Assembly (NCBI GenBank): GCA_959597175.1
Contig: CAUFXM010000002.1
Location: forward strand, 62,001-126,000
DNA: 64,000 nucleotides
Direction: 5' to 3'
Source: an uncultured Methanomassiliicoccales archaeon
GTDB lineage: Archaea; Thermoplasmatota; Thermoplasmata; Methanomassiliicoccales; Methanomethylophilaceae
The position numbers were made by a program, and so were the translations under genes. Shown here one piece after another: positions 16,145-24,378 of the stretch (position 1 is the stretch's first letter; each line of letters starts with the position of its first letter). The notes under the pieces are model-generated. The model did not search any database. It was not told the DNA's origin and saw only the letters and a list, made by a program, of their open reading frames with translations.

Positions 16145-17326
16145 TTAAGTCAGTGATTGAACCACCGCATCTTTCAGTGCCTTTAGAACGTCCTCTGCGA
16201 GGTCGGGGTTCTGCACCCCGCCCTGGGCGAAGTCCTGCTTGCCCCCTCCGCGCCCTCCGAAGCCCTTCAGGACCTCCGGCAGCACCTTCCTGCAGTCCAC
16301 GGCGGGGTTCCCGGACGCCAGCATCACGGACAGGGTGTCGGTGACCCCGACTATGACGGCCACGCCCCCTTTCGACTTCACGGATTCCGCCGCGTCGGTC
16401 AGGGCGGCACGGTCGCTGCCGGGCAGCACGGCGCATAGGACGGGGGTGCCTTCCACGTCCTCCGGGGACAGGTTGGAGGCCAGGTCCCTGGTCGCCTTCT
16501 TCAGTAGCCTGGTGTCCAGGTCCAGCTCGCGCCTCATGTTTGCCACCGCTCTCGGGGAGTCCTCGATCTTGCAGCCGATCTCGTCCACGACCTCCAGGGC
16601 CGTCGTCGCCAGCTCCATCGCCGCGTCCTTGGCGGCCTGGCCCACCTTGAAGTGGATGGCGACGCCGTCCTTCCCGGCGGAGACCTTCCTGTCGACGATG
16701 AGCATCTCCAGCTCGGACGTCTCCATCACATGCACCCCGCTGCAGGCGGACAGGTCGATGTCGCCTATCGCCACCACAGAGATCTCCTCGTCCTCGGGGA
16801 TGCGGTCCAGCTTGATCCTCACCTTCTCCAGGTCCGGGTCGTCCCTGTCCATGATGCTCTTCGTCACGCTCAGGTTGTCGACGATCGCCTGGTTGGCGAA
16901 CCTCTGGGCGGCCCTGATCTGCTCCCACGACAGGTCGTGGTTGACGATGACGTACTTGCTCTCGGGGGAGATCATGATCTTGGTGATGGTCAGGTCGGGG
17001 CACTGCCTCTTCAGGGAGCAGAACAGGAGGTGCTCCCCGGTGTGGCCCTGCATGAGGTCGTAGCGCCTGTCCCAGTCCACGCTGCACCAGACCCTCTCCC
17101 CGGGCTTCAGGTCGTTGCCGGGGACGACATGGACTATGTCCCCAGCTTTGTTGTAATGGGCTTCCGTCACCGGGTTGCCGCGGATGCTGCCCGTGTCGCA
17201 GACCTGCCCTCCTCCCCCGGGATAGAAGGCGGTGCTGTCCAGGACGACCTCGTCGCCGTCCACGGACACAACGTTCGCCTCGAACTCGAACCCGTAGCCG
17301 TCGTGTCTGAAGATCTCGTCTGTCAT
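16145..17326 (-). CDS. alaX: alanyl-tRNA editing protein AlaX (long form)
   Basis: 393 aa, about the length of AlaX-L. STAFYPGGGGQVCDTG, the zinc ligands HTGEHLL (H95, H99) and SACSGVHV supply the deacylase site that hydrolyses Ser- or Gly-tRNA(Ala). A C-terminal DHHA1-like region ends with GRGGGKQDFAQGG, as in AlaRS. I chose ATG at 17326 rather than 17350. The gene stops with TAA, uncommon in this window. A TATA-like TTTATTAAGG lies ~35 nt upstream. Confidence 0.92.
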   Translation of the reverse strand: MTDEIFRHDGYGFEFEANVVSVDGDEVVLDSTAFYPGGGGQVCDTGSIRGNPVTEAHYNKAGDIVHVVPGNDLKPGERVWCSVDWDRRYDLMQGHTGEHLLFCSLKRQCPDLTITKIMISPESKYVIVNHDLSWEQIRAAQRFANQAIVDNLSVTKSIMDRDDPDLEKVRIKLDRIPEDEEISVVAIGDIDLSACSGVHVMETSELEMLIVDRKVSAGKDGVAIHFKVGQAAKDAAMELATTALEVVDEIGCKIEDSPRAVANMRRELDLDTRLLKKATRDLASNLSPEDVEGTPVLCAVLPGSDRAALTDAAESVKSKGGVAVIVGVTDTLSVMLASGNPAVDCRKVLPEVLKGFGGRGGGKQDFAQGGVQNPDLAEDVLKALKDAVVQSLT

Positions 17327-17403
17327 CGTATCATCTGGCTCTCCGACCATCTCTGATAACCTTAATAAACATAGTCGGGGATTTGTGAAGGCACGGGATA
17401 CAG

Positions 17404-17871
17404 ATGTCGCTCTCCGACTACGACGAACTGGACAAACGTATAATCGAACTCATGTGCAGGTCCAGCCAGGGCTCGTACAGGCAGTTGGCGAAGCAGCTGG
17501 ACGTCCATCCCACGACGCTCATCCAGAGGGTTAAGAATCTGGAGGCCAAGGGAGTCATCCAGGGCTACCGCGCCAGCGTCGACTACATGAAGCTTGGATT
17601 CGAGTACATGGGTCTGGTCAGCGTCATGGCCGACAACGTTGCAACCGTGCAGGCGGAGATAGCCAAGATCCCCCAGGTGATATCCGTATTCGACGTCACC
17701 GGCGAGAGCGACTGCGTGGCATGGATCGCATGCCTGGACAGGGACGAGTTCTCCGACGTGGTCAAGGAGATCAACGCGGTACCGGATGTCAAGAAGACCA
17801 TAACCTCGGTGATCCTGAAGATCCAGAAGGACCCGTTCTCGTACATCCCGCCGATCCTGGGCGAGAAGTGA
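17404..17871 (+). CDS. Lrp/AsnC-family regulator
   Basis: 155 aa. The N-terminal helix-turn-helix (LDKRIIELMCRSSQGSYRQL, HPTTLIQRVKNLEAKGVIQG) is followed by an AsnC/RAM ligand domain (VMADNVATVQAEIAKI, VFDVTGESDCVAWIACL). These regulators form dimers to octamers and respond to amino acids. It diverges from alaX and ends 2 nt from the convergent HipA-like gene. Target unknown. Confidence 0.9.
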   Translation: MSLSDYDELDKRIIELMCRSSQGSYRQLAKQLDVHPTTLIQRVKNLEAKGVIQGYRASVDYMKLGFEYMGLVSVMADNVATVQAEIAKIPQVISVFDVTGESDCVAWIACLDRDEFSDVVKEINAVPDVKKTITSVILKIQKDPFSYIPPILGEK

Positions 17872-17873
17872 TC

Positions 17874-19025
17874 TCACACCGGGCCGACGAACTCCCTGAG
17901 GCTCCTGATCCTGTATCCGAGCACGTCCATCAGCGCCTCGGTTCTCTCGGGTGTGATGCGCGACCCATCCATGGACAGTATCCTCTCGGCGACGTCCAGT
18001 GAGTCCTCCAGGGCGTCGAAGTCTATCCAGGAGGTGTCCCTCACCAGGAGGAGCTCGTCCGAGAACGTCCTCCCGAACGGTTTGCATCCGGGTTCCGTCT
18101 CCGGCCTTATGATCTCCGTGGGCAGGTCGCCGAGTAGCGATGTGCCGGTGTCGTAGATGGGTGCCGCGCCTAGCCATTCGAGACTCCTCGCATCGCGGAC
18201 GATGCCGAAGTTGTTCAGATGACGATCCACATTTACCATGATGTAGTCGGTAACGATCATTCTGTCCAGAGCGGGGGTGATGTCCAGTCCATGCTCGCGG
18301 CAGCATCCAACATAGTGGTCGTACAGAGTGGAGTCGTTCGGTTTCTTCCGTGTCCGGTTCACATAGTGCGCGGCGATCAGCTCCGTGTTGCCACCTATGA
18401 AGTCTTCGCACATGCTGCAGGGGTCCCCATCGACCCATACCATCTCGTAACCGACGTGATCGACCCCCTGGCTCTCCATGATCGCGGACGCTATCGCCTC
18501 GTTGAACGGCTCCTGCATGAAATAGCCGGTTCCGGATTTGAGCAGACAGCGCTTTCCGTCCACGATCTTCCATCTCTTCCTCAGGTTTCCGTCAGAGGTG
18601 TTGTCCGGGGATGACAGGTTCAACCGACCTCCCTCTACGACGGTGCCGAACAGTATGTCCCCGACATCTTCGCTGAATTCATTGTCGAAGAAGTTCACGT
18701 CCCGCCAGCCTATGTCCGATCCGAGCGGTCTTATCCAATATTGGTCCGAAAGACTCTAACCCATCGATCTTGTGAGGAGGACGCCAGTATCCGGTATGCC
18801 GAGAGTCTCCAGCAGGTGGTGCACGCCCGAACGTGTGGCCGGGATGGAGCGCCCTAGCCACCAGTCACGCAGTGCGGGTGTGTCGGCAGAGCCGTTCTCC
18901 AGGACCGTTCCGAGCGGCATGTGCCGTGCATCGATGGGCCGTTGGACCCCTTTTATGCATCCGCTGTCATCGGAGATGTCCAGTATCGCGACTTCCCTGT
19001 CCAGGTGCATGAGCGTGTACTTCAT
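17874..19025 (-). CDS. HipA-like kinase, interrupted by in-frame TAG
   Basis: Two open segments lie in the same frame, 18756-19025 and 17874-18755, split only by a TAG at 18756-18758. Translated through, they read as one ~383-aa HipA-like protein. The N-terminal part (MKYTLMHLDREVAILDI) is followed by RSMG-TAG-SLSDQYWI, where relatives usually have GLSLSDQYWI, then WRDVNFFDNEFSEDVGDILF. The kinase-like core has the catalytic loop VNVDRHLNNFG and a YDTG metal-binding motif. TAG could be pyrrolysine, a nonsense mutation from TTG, or an error. If truly stopped, a GTG at 18698 could start a truncated product. It is divergent from aspS. Confidence 0.65.
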
Positions 19026-19148
19026 TCCCGTTCGGGATCGGGTACGCACTGGATGTTAAAAACGGATTCGCAACCGTCCCCCGATGGATCCTCCGATGAG
19101 CCGCTCGTACGGCAGGCATATCCCGCGCATGTCCGCACGCGTGCGCAC

Positions 19149-19158
19149 CCCTTATATA
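19149..19158 (+). promoter_or_regulatory. TATA box of aspS
   Basis: CCTTATATAGG sits ~45 nt before the ATG, with GAGAGGAA just ahead of the start as ribosome-binding site. Confidence 0.6.
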
Positions 19159-19197
19159 GGGAACGCATAATCGCAACTCCATCAGAGAGGAACTTCC

Positions 19198-21018
19198 ATG
19201 AGAAGAACAAACACCTGCGGCGAGCTGAGGTCATCGGACCTCGGCAAGGAGGTATGCCTCCAGGGCTGGGTCAGATTTTCCAGGGACCATGGAGGGGTCG
19301 CGTTCATCGACCTCGCGGACAGGTACGGCATCACACAGGTCGTGTTCGACCCGGAGGACCTGCCGGAGGGCAAGGACGCCGCTGCGCTCGATGCGGTCAT
19401 GAGGACGTTCACCCGCGAGTCATGCGTCCAGGTCAACGGGATAGTCAGGAAGAGGGTCGAGGGCACCGAGGATGCCAGGAACCCCACCGGAGAGATCGAG
19501 GTCCTCATCACGGACGCCGAGCTGCTTAACAGGTCCGCCGTCCCTCCGTTCGAGCTGGGGGACCAGAAGGAGGGCGTGCTCCCGGACGAGGACATCAGGA
19601 TGAGGTACAGGTACCTGGACCTCAGGAGGACCGAGATGGTCCAGTCGATGGTCTTCAGGAGCAAGCTGGTGCACCTCGCCAGGCAGTACCTGGAGCAGAA
19701 CGGGTTTCTCGAGATCGAGACCCCCATGCTGGGCAGGTCCACCCCCGAGGGGGCCAGGGACTACATCGTCCCGTCCAGGGTCCATCCCGGCACGTTCTAC
19801 GCGCTCCCGCAGAGCCCCCAGCTGTTCAAGCAGATGCTGATGGTCGCCAGCATGGACCGCTACTACCAGGTGGCCAGGTGCTTCCGCGACGAGGACTCCA
19901 GGAAGGACAGGCAGCCCGAGTTCACCCAGCTGGACATGGAGATGTCCTTCGTGGACATGAAGGACATCCAGGATATGATCGAGGGCATGATGTCCTACAT
20001 CTGGAAGGGCCTGTACAACGAGGATCTGCAGACTCCGTTCCCCCACATCGCCTACCGCGATGCCATGGAGAGGTTCGGATCGGACAAGCCGGACATGAGG
20101 TACGGCCTGGAGTTCGTGAAGCTGACCGACGTGGTGAAGGACGCCCCTTACAAGATCTTCCAGAACGTCATCGCCGAGGGCGGCATCGTCGCAGGCATGA
20201 ACCTGAAGAAGGATGTAGCGGGCGACAGGATCGGCAGGAACGACAGGGACAGGTACATCCACTACGCCAAGAAGGTCGGCCTGGGAGGGCTCACCTGGAT
20301 GTGGGTGGAGAACGGGAAGCTGGAGTCGAACATCACGAAGTACTTCACCCCCGAGATCCTGGAGAACATCAAGACCACGATGGGCGCGGAGGAGGGCGAC
20401 GTGCTCTTCCTCATCGCCGGACCCTGGAAGGCCACCTACGAGGGCGGAGGGTTCGTCAGGAAGAAGATCGCCGAGGACCTGGGCCTGATCCCCGAGGACA
20501 AGTTCCAGTTCTTCTGGATGGACGAGTGCCCCATGTTCGAGATCGACCCCGTGTCCGGGAAGTACGACGCGTTCCACCATCCGTTCGTTCTGCCGCAGAA
20601 CGACCTGGACGACGACTACGTCGGAGGGGCGTGCTTCGACCTCTGTCTGAACGGCAACGAGCTCGGGTCCGGCTCCCTCCGTATCCACAACGCCGACCTC
20701 CAGAGGGCGGTGTTCCACAAGCTCGGCCTGGACGACGAGAGGATCGAGGAGAACTTCGGCTTCTTCGTGGAGGCCCTCAGCTACGGGGCGCCTCCCCACG
20801 GCGGCATCGCCATTGGGGTGGACAGGCTGTGCGCCATTCTGCTCCAGAAGGACACCATCAGGGAGGTCATCGCCTTCCCCAAGAACAAGCGCGCGGTGTC
20901 CCTGCTGGACGGCTCCCCCGAGAAGGTGGACGACTCCAAGCTGGAGGAGCTCCAGATCATCTCCCTGGCGGGGGACATCGACTTCTCCGACGTGGACGAG
21001 CTCGCCCCGGACGAGTGA
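19198..21018 (+). CDS. aspS: aspartyl-tRNA synthetase, bacterial type
   Basis: 606 aa, against ~430-440 aa for archaeal AspRS. The extra length is the bacterial GAD insertion between class II motifs 2 and 3. N-terminal OB fold: LQGWVRFSRDHGGVAFIDL. Motif 2 region: QVARCFRDEDSRKDRQPEFT. The flipping/substrate loop reads LPQSPQLFKQMLM and motif 3 is GGIAIGVDRLCAILL. It charges tRNA-Asp and, if non-discriminating, also tRNA-Asn for GatCAB, encoded 2 kb downstream. The bacterial form in an archaeon suggests horizontal transfer. Confidence 0.95.
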   Translation: MRRTNTCGELRSSDLGKEVCLQGWVRFSRDHGGVAFIDLADRYGITQVVFDPEDLPEGKDAAALDAVMRTFTRESCVQVNGIVRKRVEGTEDARNPTGEIEVLITDAELLNRSAVPPFELGDQKEGVLPDEDIRMRYRYLDLRRTEMVQSMVFRSKLVHLARQYLEQNGFLEIETPMLGRSTPEGARDYIVPSRVHPGTFYALPQSPQLFKQMLMVASMDRYYQVARCFRDEDSRKDRQPEFTQLDMEMSFVDMKDIQDMIEGMMSYIWKGLYNEDLQTPFPHIAYRDAMERFGSDKPDMRYGLEFVKLTDVVKDAPYKIFQNVIAEGGIVAGMNLKKDVAGDRIGRNDRDRYIHYAKKVGLGGLTWMWVENGKLESNITKYFTPEILENIKTTMGAEEGDVLFLIAGPWKATYEGGGFVRKKIAEDLGLIPEDKFQFFWMDECPMFEIDPVSGKYDAFHHPFVLPQNDLDDDYVGGACFDLCLNGNELGSGSLRIHNADLQRAVFHKLGLDDERIEENFGFFVEALSYGAPPHGGIAIGVDRLCAILLQKDTIREVIAFPKNKRAVSLLDGSPEKVDDSKLEELQIISLAGDIDFSDVDELAPDE

Positions 21019-21022
21019 AAAC

Positions 21023-21050
21023 GAGGGGTTCAAGCCCCTCTTTCCCCTTT
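21023..21050 (+). terminator. aspS terminator
   Basis: GAGGGG-TTCAAG-CCCCTC stem followed by TTTCCCCTTT, immediately after the aspS stop. Confidence 0.6.
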
Positions 21051-21134
21051 CCTCATCGGCGTGGTGGGCCGAGATGAAGCAGTATATGGGCGCGTGAGTC
21101 GAAACGTCACGTCACGTCCACGGTGTGCAAGTCA

Positions 21135-21809
21135 TCAGCGGATCCTCCACACGACCTCCACCGTCTCCGTGAAACTGACGTCCTGGGGGTCGATGTCGGG
21201 TTCGATAGCATCGCCTACGGCCATGGAGGAGCAGAGGCACATCTCCTCGGTCCCGTTATGCCCCATCCAGGGGGCGGACCCGTAGGACACGTCCATGACG
21301 CAGTCCAGTCCGATCCCGAGGGCCGAGGCCAGTATCTCCGCCTTCCTCCTGGCGTCCTCGGCGGCCAGTCCAAGAGCCTCTCTCCTGCTGCCCTCCGGGT
21401 CGCTGCTGGCGAAGCCGATCGTAACATCGGGCTTGCAAGGCGCCTTGAGCACCGTCGTGAGCATCCTCCCCAGAGTCTCGTTGTCGGTGGGGAACTCGAA
21501 CACGAGCACGTCCCTGTACTCGAAGCCCTGGCGTACTCTCTTCGTCCTCTGCCTGCCCTCGTGGTCCTCATAGGGCACATCCTCGTAGTGGGGCTCCACC
21601 TTCTGGGACTCAGTACGCAGGCCGTCCCTGTCTAGTCCGACGGACCCCAGTCTGTCCCTCATATCCCTGTGGTTCTCCGCGCATCTGTGGATCGCCCCTT
21701 CGTACTCCATGTCTGTCCCGTTGACCGTCATGCGGATGCGGGTGACGTCTGCCTTGGCGCTCACGGTTGCCGTCCCCGTGACCCTGATCATCCTGTCCGT
21801 GCCGTTCAT
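21135..21809 (-). CDS. SIMPL (DUF541) domain protein
   Basis: 224 aa. RVTGTATVSAKADVTRIRMT at the start and SSDPEGSRREALGLAAEDAR followed by KAEILASALG are the hallmarks of SIMPL proteins (signalling molecule associating with mouse pelle-like kinase). Function in archaea is unknown; bacterial members are periplasmic, but I see no signal peptide here. A paralogue lies at 58353-58958. An unusual insertion, DEHEGRQR-like and charged (~res 80-95), separates the two halves. Confidence 0.85.
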   Translation of the reverse strand: MNGTDRMIRVTGTATVSAKADVTRIRMTVNGTDMEYEGAIHRCAENHRDMRDRLGSVGLDRDGLRTESQKVEPHYEDVPYEDHEGRQRTKRVRQGFEYRDVLVFEFPTDNETLGRMLTTVLKAPCKPDVTIGFASSDPEGSRREALGLAAEDARRKAEILASALGIGLDCVMDVSYGSAPWMGHNGTEEMCLCSSMAVGDAIEPDIDPQDVSFTETVEVVWRIR

Positions 21810-21885
21810 TGCGATCCTGGATGCCTATTTGCCTTCCAGGTATTATTACCTTACACTGTAATTCCTGTAATGATTGTATCAATTG

Positions 21886-21903
21886 TTTTAGGAATACCTA
21901 AAA
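21886..21903. promoter_or_regulatory. palindromic operator, DtxR-like, site 1
   Basis: TTTTAGG-AATA-CCTAAAA is a perfect 7-bp inverted repeat directly abutting a TATA-like AAATTAAATATCG. The form resembles binding sites of iron- or manganese-responsive DtxR/MntR repressors. Related sequences occur upstream of cbiX. Confidence 0.5.
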
Positions 21904-21941
21904 ATTAAATATCGCGTGGTCGTTCAAGTGTCAGTGACATT

Positions 21942-21988
21942 GTGCCGGTCGCCGGCACGCCGGGCCGAGAGTACGCCGGCCCGGCACA
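21942..21988 (+). promoter_or_regulatory. leader with alternative hairpins
   Basis: Two adjacent hairpins: GTGCCGG-TCG-CCGGCAC (21942-21958) and GCCGGGCC...GGCCCGGC (21959-21985). The first arm, TGTGCCGG (21941-21948), can instead pair with CCGGCACA (21981-21988), so the structures are mutually exclusive. They lie in the predicted 5' leader of the micro-ORF. Confidence 0.4.
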
Positions 21989-22012
21989 GAATTCACAGAA
22001 GGAGGGATGGAG

Positions 22013-22069
22013 ATGATCGTCGGAGCCAAAGTGATGAAGGAAGCGAAGAAGGCAAAGAAGTCGGAATGA
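22013..22069 (+). CDS. 18-residue micro-ORF, unknown
   Basis: MIVGAKVMKEAKKAKKSE, with AAGGAGGG 6 nt before the ATG; an in-frame ATG at 22007 is too close to that site. The peptide is short and very basic. It sits behind a palindromic operator, a TATA box and a structured leader, which argues for real expression, but I recognise no family. Confidence 0.45.
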   Translation: MIVGAKVMKEAKKAKKSE

Positions 22070-22092
22070 GTTTTCGGGACGGGGGTCTCCCC

Positions 22093-22857
22093 TCAGTCCC
22101 TTATCATCTTGCAGAGGATGTCGGCAACCCCCGGTTCGAGACCGATCTCGGTGGCGTACCTTATCGACACAGTCCTGCCGCCCATCTCCAGTTCGCGCTC
22201 GCGTTCTCCCTTCTGAAGCCCGAGCTTCTCCGGGATCTCGACCGCCGAGTGGTTGCCGGACGACACGAACAGCGGGATGGCCAGGATGTCGTCGTAGTCC
22301 TTGTTCAGCAGGTCGATGAGCGTCGTCTCCACGTTGGGCTGGCACATCTCGTCGTAGCACGGGAACGCATCGAAGCCGAACTCCCTGACTATCCCGGTGT
22401 TGAACTCCACCGCACTATGGTTTTCGCCGTCCTCCGACCCGTGGCCGATGAGCATGACCGCAGTCCTCCCGGGCTCCGCCCCGTTGCGGCTCAGCATCGT
22501 CCCGATCACGCCCCTGATGTGAGGGTCGGTCCCGAAGGGCTTGGTGATTCTGATCCTCACCCTCCTGCCGTCGACGTCGATGGAGCCGAACCTCTCTCCC
22601 TCGTCCAGTCCGACCTTCTTCGGTACTATGTTCTCGGAGAAGAAACTGGATGCGAAGAAGAGCGGGATCACCACGATCTCGTCGGTGTTCCCTCTGGCCA
22701 GGAAGCTCAATGTCTCCTTCACCTCTGCGTCGCCGCAGTCTTTGTAGAGGTACCTAACCCTTGTTCCGAGCATAGCCTCCACCCTCTGTGCCTGTAGTTC
22801 GGCGGCGTCGTTGCCCCTCTCCTCCGACCCGTGCGATATTATCAGAACGGTCTTCAT
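22093..22857 (-). CDS. cbiX: CbiX-type sirohydrochlorin cobaltochelatase (tandem form)
   Basis: 254 aa with two homologous halves. The first begins VLIISHGSEERG (His near res 9) and contains VVIPLFFASSFF; the second has VMLIGHGSEDGE and LAIPLFVSSGNH. This is the long CbiX arrangement, whereas methanogen CfbA is a ~130-aa single domain. It inserts Co (cobamides) or Ni (F430) into sirohydrochlorin. The upstream region carries palindromes like the one ahead of the micro-ORF, suggesting metal-dependent control. Confidence 0.88.
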   Translation of the reverse strand: MKTVLIISHGSEERGNDAAELQAQRVEAMLGTRVRYLYKDCGDAEVKETLSFLARGNTDEIVVIPLFFASSFFSENIVPKKVGLDEGERFGSIDVDGRRVRIRITKPFGTDPHIRGVIGTMLSRNGAEPGRTAVMLIGHGSEDGENHSAVEFNTGIVREFGFDAFPCYDEMCQPNVETTLIDLLNKDYDDILAIPLFVSSGNHSAVEIPEKLGLQKGERERELEMGGRTVSIRYATEIGLEPGVADILCKMIRD

Positions 22858-22895
22858 CGACTCACATCCCTGTCCGGACCTCGCCGGACAATTAT

Positions 22896-22914
22896 TGTTC
22901 GGAATGCCTAAACA
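22896..22914. promoter_or_regulatory. DtxR-like operator, site 2 (cbiX promoter)
   Basis: TGTTCGGAATGCCTAAACA is an imperfect palindrome resembling site 1 at 21886. It lies just downstream of a TATA-like CTAATATAC for cbiX, where a bound repressor would block initiation. A weaker relative, AGGAATGACTGAAAA, is at 22942-22956. Confidence 0.45.
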
Positions 22915-23043
22915 GTATATTAGGTCTACTTAAAATAAATCAGGAATGACTGAAAATAATGGGCAGGGAATTTGGAAACGGAACGGTGTGGTAAAAATGG
23001 GAAGGGGTTTCCGCCGTCTCGGACGGAGATGGCGGTGGCAGTC

Positions 23044-24378
23044 TCACATCCTGGATTCGATGCGCCTCTTGACGGCCTCAACGACCTCCGCCGATGAGTA
23101 CTGGCCGCCGGTGCTCTTCATCACCAGCCCGATGATCTTGTTGGCCGCCTTCTCGTTCTTCTGATAGTCGGAGACCACCGACGGGTTCTCGTCTATGAAT
23201 CCGTCGATCACCTTGTCCAGGTCGCCGGACGCGCCCTTGACTGATTCGGGGTCCTCCCCGGTCATCAGGCACTTGATCTCTATCCCGCACTCGGTGTCGG
23301 TGATCTCGCCGGCCTCGAACCTGTCCACGATCCCGTTCACGAGGGAGACGTCGGCGCGGCTCGATTCCAGCGATTTCCAGTTGGAGCTCACGGGGCCGGC
23401 GACCCATCTGACGGCGCTCTGGGTGCCGTGTTTGGTCGCGACCTCCTCGAACAGCTCCGCCAGGCCGACGGAGGTGGTCACCAGCTGCTTGGCCATCCTC
23501 TGGTCGATGCCGTACTGCTGTGACATCCTGGCGACCATCTTCTGGGGGCTCTCCCTTATCTTTATCGACTGGGCCATCTCCCTTATGTGGTACACGCCAA
23601 GGTCCGGCTCATCGATGTACCCGTAGTCGGCCTCGAACTCCTTCTTCCTGACGGATATTGTGACTCCGCGCTCCTCGTCGAACCTGCGGGTCTCCCTGTC
23701 CACCTTTCCGCCGGCTTTCAGTATCTTCGTCTGTCTGATGACCTCATAAGTTAGTGCCTTCTCCACGTTCTTCAGGCCGGTGACGTTCTTGACCTCGACC
23801 CTCTCCTTGCCGACGGAGATGTTGCAGTCGCACCTGATGCTCCTCTCGCCGTCTCCGGGGATGTCGATGACGTGCCTGATGTCCTGTATCAGCGCGCCCA
23901 GGAACTCCCTGGCCTCGGCAGGGGTCTTCAGATCCGGCTCGGTGACGATCTCCGCCAGCGGGATCCCGGAGCGGTTGTAGTCCACCAGGGAGGACAGGTC
24001 CCCCACCCTCTTGGTCTTCCCGGGGTCCTCCTCCACGTGGATCCTGGTGATCCTGATCGGCTTGTCGCCGAGGTAGTACACGCCTCCCTCCCCGATGGGG
24101 TTGTCGTACTGGGTGATCTGCACGCTCTTGGACATGTCCGGGTAGAAGTAGGTCTTCCTGGAGAACCAGGCCGTGTCCGCGACCTTGCATCCCAGCATCT
24201 TGGCAAGCATGATCCCGTACTCCAGCACCTTCCTGTTGAGCACCGGCCTGGACCCCGGCATGCCGAGGCAGGTGGGGCAGACGTGGGTGTTCGGCCCGGG
24301 TGCCTCGGTGGTGGGGCAGGAGCAGAACATCTTCGACTTCGTGGGGAGCTGCACGTGTATCTCCAATCCGATCTTCAC
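23044..24378 (-). CDS. gatB: Asp-tRNA(Asn)/Glu-tRNA(Gln) amidotransferase subunit B
   Basis: 444 aa. KIGLEIHVQLPTKSKMFCSC opens with the GatB signature; the zinc-type Cys pairs are CSC and CPTCLG, then YFYPDMSKSVQITQYDNPIG. The C-terminal helical/YqeY domain ends the protein. GatB carries the kinase/transamidase site acting on the aminoacyl-tRNA. GTG start overlapping the gatA stop (GTGA), with GGAGGTG upstream. With GatC and GatA it makes the heterotrimeric amidotransferase. Confidence 0.95.
   Translation of the reverse strand: MKIGLEIHVQLPTKSKMFCSCPTTEAPGPNTHVCPTCLGMPGSRPVLNRKVLEYGIMLAKMLGCKVADTAWFSRKTYFYPDMSKSVQITQYDNPIGEGGVYYLGDKPIRITRIHVEEDPGKTKRVGDLSSLVDYNRSGIPLAEIVTEPDLKTPAEAREFLGALIQDIRHVIDIPGDGERSIRCDCNISVGKERVEVKNVTGLKNVEKALTYEVIRQTKILKAGGKVDRETRRFDEERGVTISVRKKEFEADYGYIDEPDLGVYHIREMAQSIKIRESPQKMVARMSQQYGIDQRMAKQLVTTSVGLAELFEEVATKHGTQSAVRWVAGPVSSNWKSLESSRADVSLVNGIVDRFEAGEITDTECGIEIKCLMTGEDPESVKGASGDLDKVIDGFIDENPSVVSDYQKNEKAANKIIGLVMKSTGGQYSSAEVVEAVKRRIESRM

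Noticed and set aside
19420..21033. 537-aa minus-strand frame opposite aspS
   Set aside because: Shadow of a strongly conserved aspS; no recognisable domain.
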